Source: a virus
Strand: one strand, 5' to 3'
Virus record (IMG/VR): IMGVR_UViG_3300017708_003257
Coordinates: 1 to 26,066 of that record
Length of the DNA: 26,066 nucleotides
Positions within the stretch are counted from its first letter, which is position 1, and the number at the start of each line of letters is the position of its first letter. The notes under the pieces are model-generated. The model saw only the letters and a list, made by a program, of their open reading frames with translations. It did not search any database and was not told the DNA's origin. Both the position numbers and the translations under genes were made by a program. Positions 9,801 through 16,010 of this stretch are shown here, in pieces.

Positions 9801-12800
9801 CCAATACTCAAATCGTATTTGATATTACAAATGATCTTTTAAATGAATTTTATTACAGAATTGAAGGAGATGACAATAAATTTACAAACACATATCCATC
9901 ATCTGTTGATGAAAATGTAGGTGAGTTTTCTAAAATTTCTATAGTAGACTCAAAATTCAATCAAAATTATAAAATTACGTCAATTGGATCAAGTACATTT
10001 GGATTCACTTTGGTTGGATCTGCAGAAACAACATCATATACTTCTGCAGGATTTAGTAGTGCATTCTATTCCACTAATTCTAAAAATGAAATTGGTGGAA
10101 TTCACTCAGTTAAAATTGTAAATCCTGGTAATAATACCAAAAGTTTCCCAGCAGTTGTTTCTATTGCAACTACCACAGGAAAAAATGCAGATTTAAAAAT
10201 AAACAGTAAAAAAGTTGGTGAAATTGTAGATGTAAAAGTTAGTCATCCTGGTATTGAATACTTAGAAGATAACACTCTTAAACCAAAAGCAAATAGTAAT
10301 ATTGTCCTTAAACTGATCAATACTAGAGTTTTAAAGGGAATCGGTATTGCCACTGCTGGATTTGATTATACTACTCCACCAACAGTTATTGGAATTGGAA
10401 ATAGCACTATCATAACAAGAGCAAATCTTCAAAGTGGTTCAGTTGAATCAGTTGATATTATTTCTAGTGATAGTAATTTAAGAGAAGATCTCAAAATTAT
10501 ACCAACAAATAATTCAAATGGTGTTAGTGTTATTGGAGCGGTTTCAAATTCACAAATAAACACCCTTTCATTAAAGGCACCTGTAAATGGATTTACTATT
10601 TTCCCATTTGCGATTGGAGATCAAATTTTCGTAGAAAATGTTCAGATTACTAATGATGTAGATGGATATAATTCTAGTGATTATGATTTCAGAACTTTCA
10701 CTGTAACTGCTAGAAATGTAATTGCTGGAACTGAAAGTATAAGTTACTCTATTGCTGGAATTGGATCTACTGGTGGAGACTACGATATAGCTCAAAATGC
10801 ACAATTTGGTAGAGTTATCAAATCAACTGATTTGGCATCTTTTACTCCGGAGTTTAAACCCATTAGATTCACAGAAGGTGAAAAGGTTATTGACATCAAT
10901 AATCCAAATGTATCTGGTATTGTAGTAAAAGATGGTTGGGATGAAAATTTAAATACTCTAAGACTTACAAATGTCATTGGAGAATTTACGGAAGAATCAG
11001 TAATTCGTGGTGTTGTAGGCAATTTCAAGGCGACCATTTCAGATATAACTGAATTTGATTTTGATTTGAAAGTAGGAAGCACCTCAAATGATTTTGGTAT
11101 TTGGAGAAATAATATTGGTAGACTAAATGATAGTCTTCAAAGAATTCATGATAACGATTACTATCAAAGATTTTCATATAGTATTCGTGGAGAAATTGCG
11201 TTAGAAAATTGGAAAGAATCAGTTGACAGTTTAGATCATACTGCTGGATATAAAAATTTCTCGGATTATCAAATTATTACTGAACCAGATTCAAAATTTG
11301 ATGATAATCGCACAGACACTGAAATTAATCTGAATGTTGAAATAGTTAGTGATGCGTCAGTTCATACAAGAATGAGTTATGATCTCGCATCAGAAGATAC
11401 AAATGCTCCCAATCTGTCTAAACTCATTATATTTGATTCCAAAGTAATTACTGACTATAATGAATCTAGAACCAACAAGGTTCTTATGATAGATGATATC
11501 AGTCCATCATTTACTGGTATTACAACAGGTGTTGGTGGTGGAATCATAGGATTAAGCACATTCTTTATAAAGAATAATGGCAATTCCCTTTTACATCATT
11601 CAGTTAATCCTGTAACTGGTATCAACACCACTGATGGTGTTATTACTATAACAGATCATAATTTTAACACTGGGGAAAAACTCATATACGATCCAACAAA
11701 TGCTGGAATTAATACTGGTGCATCTATCAGTATTGTGACTGACAGTGCTCCTGGTGTTGCCGCGACTAATCTTTTACCCACAGAAGTTTATGCGATCAGA
11801 ACTGGTGATGATACTTTCAAACTTGCTATTAGTAGAGATAAAGCAGTTGCTGGTGATACAGGAATAGCGATGACGTTCACCAATACTGTAGGTATTGGAC
11901 TTACTCAATCATTCTCAACAGAAACTGACCTTGCTTCGTCTAGAAGTATTATCACAATTGATAATATTATCCAAAGTCCTCTTGCAAGAAAAGATGTAAT
12001 TGTTGGTCTAGCAACTGCTGTTGGTATTGGATCAACACAAATTTCAGTAACAGATGTATCAAATATTGCAGGTAAGTCCCTCATTAGAATAGAAGATGAG
12101 ATACTTAAAGTGGATCTAGTCGGTGTAGGAGCGACCAATGTGCTTAATATTCAGAGAGGGGCAATGGGTACAGTTGCTGCTGCACATACCGTTGGTGCCG
12201 CTACTACAATAGTCTCCGGTGATTATAGAATCAATCAGGGTAAAATATATTTCAGTGATCCACCATATGGACCCGCTGGAATTGGTAACTTGACAACTAG
12301 ATCAACTTTTTCTGGAAGAATCTATTACAGATTGAACTATAATACCAATCTTATTATGGATGACATCTCAGAACAGTTTGATGGAACTACGGATCAGTTT
12401 AGTATTGTTCAAAATGGTATTGGTGTAACTGGAATCACTACAAGTTTTGGAGCGGTATTAATTAATAATATTTTCCAGAAACCTTTCTTTGGTGATGTTG
12501 GTTCTATCTTGCGATCTGATTATAGAGTTGTAAAAACAAACACTGGGGAAGATCTTGATTTTACTGGATCTAACTTAAATGAGGATCTTCCTCGTGGTGG
12601 CATAATTAATGAATTTACAGTTGGTGTTGGTAGCAATTATCAAGTTCCTACTCGTGCTATTGGTGTTGCAGTTGTAAATGGTTCCGGTGTAATTACAGGA
12701 GTCACTGTTGGTCTGGGCACCACGGGTGTTCGCTCTGGTGGTGCTGGGCACTTATTCCCACCAAACGTTTCGATTGCAGACACACTTGGTGGTGGAACCG

Positions 12801-14398
12801 GTGCTGCGGTTACTGCAACTGTTGGCGCTGCAGGAACAATTACCGGATTTACTGTTGTATCTGGTGGTACTGGATATAGTCAATCAGCACCACCCAAAGT
12901 GTTCACAGATGAACCAGCACCGTATACAGGTTTATCAATGACTGGTGGCAGTGGTTCTGGTGCCAAGATGGATGTTACAGTTGGAACTGGTGGTAGTGTT
13001 ATTGGATTTAATATTTCGGATCGTGGTATTGGATACGAAGTTGGAGATGAATTATTCTTAACTGGTCTTCCATTTAATCCAGTCGGAGTTGGATCCACTG
13101 ATTTCAGTATTACTGTCAAGAACAAATATCAAGATAAGTTCTCTGGATGGATATTTGGACAATTATTGGAACTTGATGATTTCAGCAACCAATTCAATGG
13201 CGCTAGAAAATCATTCCTACTCACTAGAACCATTGCAAGTACAGAATATTATAGTATTGTTGCACAACCTGGTAGAGGAATAGTTCTTGCCAACAACTTA
13301 ATGATTTTCCTGAATGATGTTCTACAAAAACCAGGAATTGATTATATATTCAATGGAGGCACAAGATTAACATTTAACGAAGCACCAAAACCAGGAAGTA
13401 ATTTTAAAATTTACTTCTATACTGGTTCTGATCAAGACTTCCTTTCAATTGATATTGATGAATCAGTAAAACCTGGTGATAGATTAAGATTACAAAGACA
13501 AGATTTTGTTATTAGTCAAAATGAGAGGACCATTTACGAATTAATCGCTTCTGATACTGTTCAAACTGATACTTATGCTGGTGTCGGTATTGTTACTGAT
13601 ACATCATTCCTAAGACCAGTAGAATGGACTAAACAAACTTCTGATGTTATTATAGATGGTCAAATTATTTCTAAGGAAAGATCTTACCTTGAACCTCTTT
13701 ATCTGCCATCAACTAATATAATTGCTTCGATTGGTTCTACTGATAATGAAATATATGTTGAAGATTGTTGGTCATTCTCAAGAATTGATGATCTTGGACA
13801 GACATTGAATGATATCCGAGTTGTTGGACTGGGAACTACTGCAAATGTTGAGCAGATTAAAAAAGTCACTTATGAAGGTGATTTTGGAAATATTACTGCC
13901 ATTGGAGCAAGTGCGGTAGGAATTGGAACCACCACACCAAAGATTGAATTTACCCTTACACCAAATCCAACAATTTATAATCCAACTCCAAATACTAAAC
14001 AAATTTCAAGACCAGGTATTTCTACGGGTGATTATTTTGTGATTAGAAATACTACTCTTGGTGCCGGAGTCACATCAATAGATAATCACACAGATAATAT
14101 TGTTGCAGTCGGTGCAAGTTTTATTGATAATGTCTATCGTGCTGCAAAAGTAGTATCTATCGGATCATCTTCAGTTATTGTATCTGCTAACGTAAAATCT
14201 TTGGCAGGAATCAATACTCTTACACAACCAACTGATCTTGCAACTTTTGGTACTTATAGTTGGGGTAAGATAAATACAGGGGATAGACCAGTAGCAACTG
14301 CAAAATCATTTACTTTCCATAATACAAATGGTAATGCTGGTATTAATACCTCGGCGCACATCTCAAGACTTATTCAGTTAAGAGTTGCCTACACATAG
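3809..14398 (+). CDS. Giant modular baseplate/tail protein at the gene 7 position, 3529 aa
   Basis: One uninterrupted 3529-aa frame lies between wedge genes 6 and 8, the place of T4 gene 7 (1032 aa). I see no sequence resemblance to T4 gp7. Residues 1-330 look like a structural head, with NPLFKEFLEQYYLSQE (about 25-40) and AEFFKKYKKLFLPG followed by RARDFYSSKGTDSSLKILFG (about 247-300). The rest is beta-rich and modular. It has six copies of an H-x-F/L-x-x-G-D/E module, glycine-rich NxGxGY segments, an EIxxV...H..GA module and three DDIS-x-x-F modules near the C-terminus. A YHYH-type domain with WAYDGNPIYGPYG lies at about 1310-1405. The protein ends in a cyanophage-like YSWGKI tail. It has no signal peptide or membrane segment. 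Presumably it is the wedge's long peripheral arm, or a fusion of wedge and fibre functions. The coding call is certain; the role is inferred. Confidence 0.85.
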   Translation: MSDSKVKISNILESQLPEFILDDNPLFKEFLEQYYLSQEHEYGTVDLAENIANLKNIDSFAKLKFTATTPKLTKFIGNLDSTIEVDNHLGFLPKNGLVKVNNEIFTYTGKSSYAQKVVSFNATNNTIQLSSCVGLDSFRNQSIIFDRSFSSIVAGKVYYVTQVIDSTSITVSDEANILNDVYSLTNANPINSSTLPNATSFAFTGCIRGFCGIDNVDDGDSEFLNFNVTNSSFHSAGSSLTNLGLVFLAEFFKKYKKLFLPGIEERQFQNVNIDNILSRARDFYSSKGTDSSLKILFGVLFGKFVEVLKPFDNTILASYADWSRSDIVIFEAISGDPSKLQETTLLQGSIISPTAKGVVARRQDVFLGRKKYHKIFFSKDSIENKFVVNKKTKVLGVGVTDTTLTVDSTIGFPESGSFFNLENGEYAEVTYGSKSANQFFDCVGLSTSLVENDPIIDGNLVYGYEDNDINKLVTMRVVGTVVGLDDNSNTSQFRKNDTISVKHLGKKIKETDVKFNRWFYNNVTYTNGKGTTATAIITEVDHHLNVDDYVDVIRARDNNVVESNRLVTSVNSRTEFQINTGTLTVDEKYIVRKRLDFANSNLNSKGVLSNIQNTFVDDDENTYVAFSGFPGYNDVDITNRSKEFQSTAVDMVENTINIPNHNFKNGEKLYYQLISGISGISTGNYYASVIDNNTIKLSPSPASLDNQIYFNITGISTISGSHTHILTPSSIFGLDLVNQNNFKRIYKTPRPATKHVDIIGPIGVSLNGIELNSPIGEDSIFFGQIDAINVLNSGNGYDVVNPPKVSITDSNGSGVSLVGQYTGTIEDVILTNSGFDYVDTPVVTISGGNGTEASAEARMRGFNHSVSFNDFGVDLIGNKITISEDHKLLDGEEVNYSSTGTPIGIGSTAVGFSTTRLTSGAIYFIHKLSDTELSLHTSKEKALAGIGTIDFNAFGNQTHTLRSRKIRKIIDKIVITKSTNDFSNKKVIVDAVSWPPVDQKDLYSSFVGINTENNYIYARNHSFKNGDNVEYSFDGTAISGLSSGVNYKVTILDEHRFYLSEAGTASSISSVNYERKIYENLASVGVGTHTFQYPSINITINGLVSVGETSGIPSYYNAIGTPVVLGSLDNVFIRNGGVGYGVTNLINYQKDTLVKVETGKDADIKVIVANGKITSVYIANSGSEYTTPPTINVVGVGKLAKLVATIVDGSITAVDIINPGAGYEEGTTVEVIPTGSGAKLNAEVHEWKLNNVERYANALSIPNNRDLVQIKSNLAVKQNKVVSFYPGKKLRTILNDNLDSNGDEKTSGLDHSPIIGWAYDGNPIYGPYGNGIAIFTDGNTGGKKKIVSSYVKDIETSTLLRPPGFTEGVFTQDYVYKASGDLDEYNGRFCITPEFPNGTYAYFSTLDSNNNLAYPYITKSHYNETDSFNYDSLTDQNDSILNSGSYKRNVTHLGLDDLSRNYPFLQDPLTSKTQLDVNEIKFDRIDSITVTNSGSDYKVGEQINFNEPSIDAEIDEIVGKDIFNITTSDTILENTIFSVENNTITGITTIPHGFSDNDIIEISGISSSLYKNVEGFRQIGITTLSSRISVAIANTATTGLTADIQLSDSTFTGKFQKDEIFKIGNELMQIVAIDNTNNKYRVTRIVNGSSGSSHSAGAVVTKQLQKFTFDIGKKLENKNIDFSNKENFALSAVGIGSTYTSVVVGTAGSTNITVSIPPRAIYLRNHKFNTGDQLSIVSVGGTINASASASLANAFDISTVDLFAVNVATDFIGLATSKAGVASSSIFFVSNSTGNNHTLSQIKNNLTGIVKKVSANVILNDSHTLRVDDEVKFNIIPSKTQKFTLKFNQTLKKLVVDPQTFLPASITSSEVTITNHGLETGDIVIYTNSVGVATPLQDNRQYHVIKISDDKFKLAESDFDSKSFPYQNINITEQGHGTHEISKVNPKLNVINGGKLALSVSDTSLQDFDINFYTDERFNSRYESKLIKREGTIGDGDPNTQIVFDITNDLLNEFYYRIEGDDNKFTNTYPSSVDENVGEFSKISIVDSKFNQNYKITSIGSSTFGFTLVGSAETTSYTSAGFSSAFYSTNSKNEIGGIHSVKIVNPGNNTKSFPAVVSIATTTGKNADLKINSKKVGEIVDVKVSHPGIEYLEDNTLKPKANSNIVLKLINTRVLKGIGIATAGFDYTTPPTVIGIGNSTIITRANLQSGSVESVDIISSDSNLREDLKIIPTNNSNGVSVIGAVSNSQINTLSLKAPVNGFTIFPFAIGDQIFVENVQITNDVDGYNSSDYDFRTFTVTARNVIAGTESISYSIAGIGSTGGDYDIAQNAQFGRVIKSTDLASFTPEFKPIRFTEGEKVIDINNPNVSGIVVKDGWDENLNTLRLTNVIGEFTEESVIRGVVGNFKATISDITEFDFDLKVGSTSNDFGIWRNNIGRLNDSLQRIHDNDYYQRFSYSIRGEIALENWKESVDSLDHTAGYKNFSDYQIITEPDSKFDDNRTDTEINLNVEIVSDASVHTRMSYDLASEDTNAPNLSKLIIFDSKVITDYNESRTNKVLMIDDISPSFTGITTGVGGGIIGLSTFFIKNNGNSLLHHSVNPVTGINTTDGVITITDHNFNTGEKLIYDPTNAGINTGASISIVTDSAPGVAATNLLPTEVYAIRTGDDTFKLAISRDKAVAGDTGIAMTFTNTVGIGLTQSFSTETDLASSRSIITIDNIIQSPLARKDVIVGLATAVGIGSTQISVTDVSNIAGKSLIRIEDEILKVDLVGVGATNVLNIQRGAMGTVAAAHTVGAATTIVSGDYRINQGKIYFSDPPYGPAGIGNLTTRSTFSGRIYYRLNYNTNLIMDDISEQFDGTTDQFSIVQNGIGVTGITTSFGAVLINNIFQKPFFGDVGSILRSDYRVVKTNTGEDLDFTGSNLNEDLPRGGIINEFTVGVGSNYQVPTRAIGVAVVNGSGVITGVTVGLGTTGVRSGGAGHLFPPNVSIADTLGGGTGAAVTATVGAAGTITGFTVVSGGTGYSQSAPPKVFTDEPAPYTGLSMTGGSGSGAKMDVTVGTGGSVIGFNISDRGIGYEVGDELFLTGLPFNPVGVGSTDFSITVKNKYQDKFSGWIFGQLLELDDFSNQFNGARKSFLLTRTIASTEYYSIVAQPGRGIVLANNLMIFLNDVLQKPGIDYIFNGGTRLTFNEAPKPGSNFKIYFYTGSDQDFLSIDIDESVKPGDRLRLQRQDFVISQNERTIYELIASDTVQTDTYAGVGIVTDTSFLRPVEWTKQTSDVIIDGQIISKERSYLEPLYLPSTNIIASIGSTDNEIYVEDCWSFSRIDDLGQTLNDIRVVGLGTTANVEQIKKVTYEGDFGNITAIGASAVGIGTTTPKIEFTLTPNPTIYNPTPNTKQISRPGISTGDYFVIRNTTLGAGVTSIDNHTDNIVAVGASFIDNVYRAAKVVSIGSSSVIVSANVKSLAGINTLTQPTDLATFGTYSWGKINTGDRPVATAKSFTFHNTNGNAGINTSAHISRLIQLRVAYT
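5771..11914 (+). repeat. Six dispersed copies of a ~70-90-aa protein module in the giant gene
   Basis: The copies lie at about 5771-5983, 6446-6691, 6851-7085, 8969-9211, 9419-9634 and 11639-11914. Each opens with a strand, then [NDE]H-x-[FL]-x-x-G-[DE]-x-[VIL], for example NHNFKNGEKLYY, DHKLLDGEEVNY, NHSFKNGDNVEY, NHKFNTGDQLSI, NHGLETGDIVIY and DHNFNTGEKLIY. A Tyr/Val strand and a [DE]-x-x-[FIL]-x-L motif follow, and most copies end with G-x-x-HT or similar. A shortened copy (IPHGFSDNDIIEISG) lies at about 8440-8503. The copies are diverged in DNA, so this is old protein-level duplication, not a recent DNA repeat. The fold is unknown; the alternation suggests small beta domains. Confidence 0.8.
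6163..13085 (+). repeat. Glycine-rich NxGxGY beta-repeat segments in the giant gene
   Basis: Segments lie at about 6163-6390, 7195-7550, 8263-8330 (one unit), 10095-10480 and 12605-13085. Each unit reads roughly I-x-x-[VI]-x-[VI]-x-[NS]-x-G-x-[GD]-Y, then PP-x-[VI]-x-[IV], then a Gly/Ala-rich turn and a further strand. Examples are VLNSGNGYDVVNPPKVSI, IANSGSEYTTPPTINV, IINPGAGYEEGT and VVSGGTGYSQSAPPKV. The period is about 35-45 residues, suggesting a beta-solenoid or stacked beta sheets. Related units occur in gp8 and in the DUF4815 protein downstream. Confidence 0.75.
7736..8050 (+). other. Degenerate YHYH-type domain in the giant protein
   Basis: Residues about 1310-1412 carry HSPIIGWAYDGNPIYGPYG, then a spacer, then LDEYNGRFCITPEFPNGTYAYF. 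This is the layout of YHYH-family domains, which normally read DG-x-PIYGP, LDECNG, TPE and GTYHYH. Here the naming YHYH motif is YAYF and the Cys of LDECNG is Tyr, so both histidines are gone. The metal-binding or enzymatic potential suggested for the family is therefore doubtful, and a purely structural or glycan-binding role is more likely. The domain match is from memory of the motif. Confidence 0.65.
11488..13435 (+). repeat. Three DDIS/LDDFS modules in the C-terminal third of the giant gene
   Basis: Copies begin near 11488 (DDISPSFTG), 12358 (DDISEQFDG) and 13170 (LDDFSNQFNG). The last two continue with an aromatic strand and a motif of the form [IL]-x-N-x-[IV]-[FL]-Q-K-P (NNIFQKPFF and NDVLQKPGIDY). 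The third adds RLTFNEAPKPGSNFKIYFYTG. This unit resembles repeating beta domains in phage tail and fibre proteins. The first copy is shortened. Between copies lie glycine-rich segments and one EIL-K-V...RGAMGT...H module (about 12070-12215), whose diverged partner is at about 8664-8795. Confidence 0.65.
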
Positions 14399-14406
14399 TA
14401 TAAATA
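14399..14406 (+). promoter_or_regulatory. Perfect T4-type late promoter TATAAATA before gene 8
   Basis: TATAAATA begins directly after the TAG stop of the giant gene (14396-14398), inside a 27-base gap, 19 bases upstream of the gene 8 ATG at 14426. It is an exact match to the T4 late promoter, recognised by RNA polymerase with gp55, gp33 and the gp45 clamp. Transcription would begin only a few bases before gene 8, giving a very short leader. It would drive gene 8, the DUF4815 gene and the 74-aa gene. Confidence 0.8.
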
Positions 14407-14425
14407 ATCAAAAAATCGGACAGAC

Positions 14426-16006
14426 ATGCCTGCCATAATTACTGACCAATTTAGAATATTGAATGCGGAGACTTTCACAAAGTCTCTGACTGGAATTGGC
14501 ACGACTTCCAACTTCTACTATACATTTTTGGCACACCCAAATCCAACAAATGTATCAATTGAAGAGTATGGAACTGCTACCTGGTCAACAACTCCTCCTG
14601 ACCCTAGGGATTCATTTGAACAGGAAGATAGATATCATGATTCAATGCTATTCCTGAAAAGAATTGCAATAAATGATGTTGCAAGAATTGTACCTAGAAT
14701 TGATTGGACTTCTGGTATAACCTATGACATGTATAAAAATGATTATGATATCACCAATGGAGCTCCTCAAACTAGTTCAAAGACATTGTATGAGTCCCGA
14801 TTTTATATTGTAAATTCTGAATTTAAAGTTTATATTTGTATCAACAATGGTTCCAATCCTGACAATCCAGATGGTCAGAGATCATTAATTGAACCAAACT
14901 TTGTAGATACAGTTCCTCAAGTAGCAGGAAATGGATCTGATGGATATCTTTGGAAATATCTTTATACAATTTCCCCTGCTGATATTGTTAAGTTTACCAC
15001 AGAAAAATATATGCCTCTCCCAGCAAACTGGGGGGATGCTAATACTTCAAATGTAAAAAATGCTGCTGTTCGTGGAAGAATTGAAACAGTAAATATCTTA
15101 ACCCGAGGTTCTGGATTTTCAATTGCTAATGAAGGTGCCACTGGAACAGTAGCAAATGTTCCAATTCTTGGTAACGGAACTGGTGGAGAAGTTTCTGTCA
15201 CCATTACTGGTGGAGAAGTTACTAAAGTTGAAGTCACATCACCCGGAGTAAATTATACTAGGGGATTGATTAACTTTGATCAAACTTCTGCTGGTTCAAA
15301 AACTATAACCTCTGGAAGTGGCGCATCATTTGAAGTCATAATTCCACCAAAGAATGGGCATGGAGCAGACATCTATCGTGAGTTGGGTTCATACCGAATC
15401 ATGGTATATTCCAAGTACGATGCTGATCCTGATTTTGTAATTGGAAATACTTTTTCAAGAGTTGGTCTTGTTAGAAACCCAACCGAATATGGAAGTTCAA
15501 CTGCCATTCTAAATACTTCTACCGCAACCAATCTTGGTGCATTGAAATTAACACCTACAGGTATTGGAGTCACCTCTGGCATCATTTATCCAGTAAATGC
15601 CGAAATTAGACAAACAGTTGGCGCTGGTCAAACAGCAGTTGGTTATGTTGCTTCATTCAATCAAAATACTGGTGTTTTAAGATATTATCAACCGGTGGGT
15701 CTGTCAACAATTGCAAATAACGCATTTAGGCAGTTTGATTTTGCAGGTATAGCAGCTCCAATTACTTGTACTGATGCAGTATTTAACAGTGGTAGTCAAT
15801 CTATTCTACAACCTGATATTACATTTGCTGGTTCTAGCACAAATATCGGTGGAAAAATAATTGATTTGGGACAAACTTTTACTACTGGAAAAGCAAACCC
15901 AGATGTTGAAAAATACTCAGGTGATATTATTTACATTGATAACAGAGCACCCATTACTAGGTCCTCATCTCAAAAAGAAGAAGTAAAAATCGTAGTAGAG
16001 TTCTAA
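14426..16006 (+). CDS. 8: Baseplate wedge protein gp8
   Basis: This 526-aa protein starts MPAIITDQFRILNAETFTKS, the typical start of gp8 in T4-like cyanophages. It continues with TSNFYYTFLAHPNPTNV (about residues 27-43), ATWSTTPPDPRDS (about 50-62) and YLWKYLYTISPADIVKFTTEKYMPL (about 174-198). In T4, gp8 (334 aa) is a dimer that joins gp6, gp7 and gp10 in the wedge. This homologue is almost 200 residues longer, partly because of a glycine-rich module at about residues 215-300 like those in its upstream neighbour. A perfect late promoter precedes it and the next gene starts four bases after its stop. No strong Shine-Dalgarno sequence is visible. Identification is firm by motif and order. Confidence 0.93.
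   Translation: MPAIITDQFRILNAETFTKSLTGIGTTSNFYYTFLAHPNPTNVSIEEYGTATWSTTPPDPRDSFEQEDRYHDSMLFLKRIAINDVARIVPRIDWTSGITYDMYKNDYDITNGAPQTSSKTLYESRFYIVNSEFKVYICINNGSNPDNPDGQRSLIEPNFVDTVPQVAGNGSDGYLWKYLYTISPADIVKFTTEKYMPLPANWGDANTSNVKNAAVRGRIETVNILTRGSGFSIANEGATGTVANVPILGNGTGGEVSVTITGGEVTKVEVTSPGVNYTRGLINFDQTSAGSKTITSGSGASFEVIIPPKNGHGADIYRELGSYRIMVYSKYDADPDFVIGNTFSRVGLVRNPTEYGSSTAILNTSTATNLGALKLTPTGIGVTSGIIYPVNAEIRQTVGAGQTAVGYVASFNQNTGVLRYYQPVGLSTIANNAFRQFDFAGIAAPITCTDAVFNSGSQSILQPDITFAGSSTNIGGKIIDLGQTFTTGKANPDVEKYSGDIIYIDNRAPITRSSSQKEEVKIVVEF
15074..15285 (+). repeat. Glycine-rich module inserted in gp8
   Basis: Residues about 217-287 of gp8 read IETVNILTRGSGF, then GNGTGGEVSVTITGGEVTKV, then VTSPGVNYTRG. 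This matches the NxGxGY units of the giant protein (strand, [NST]-x-G-x-x-[YF], Gly-rich turn, VTKVEV strand). T4 gp8 is much shorter, so this is probably an added domain on the gp8 core. Confidence 0.65.
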
Positions 16007-16010
16007 GAAC

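Noticed and set aside
5771-11914. CRISPR-like or tandem DNA repeats in the giant gene
   Set aside because: The repeats are protein modules of differing length and diverged DNA, with no constant repeat or spacer unit.
3809-14398. The possibility that the 3529-aa frame is several genes fused by error
   Set aside because: There is no stop, no convincing internal ribosome binding site with a new start, and no promoter motif noticed inside. The modules interleave throughout, so a single gene is the simplest reading.
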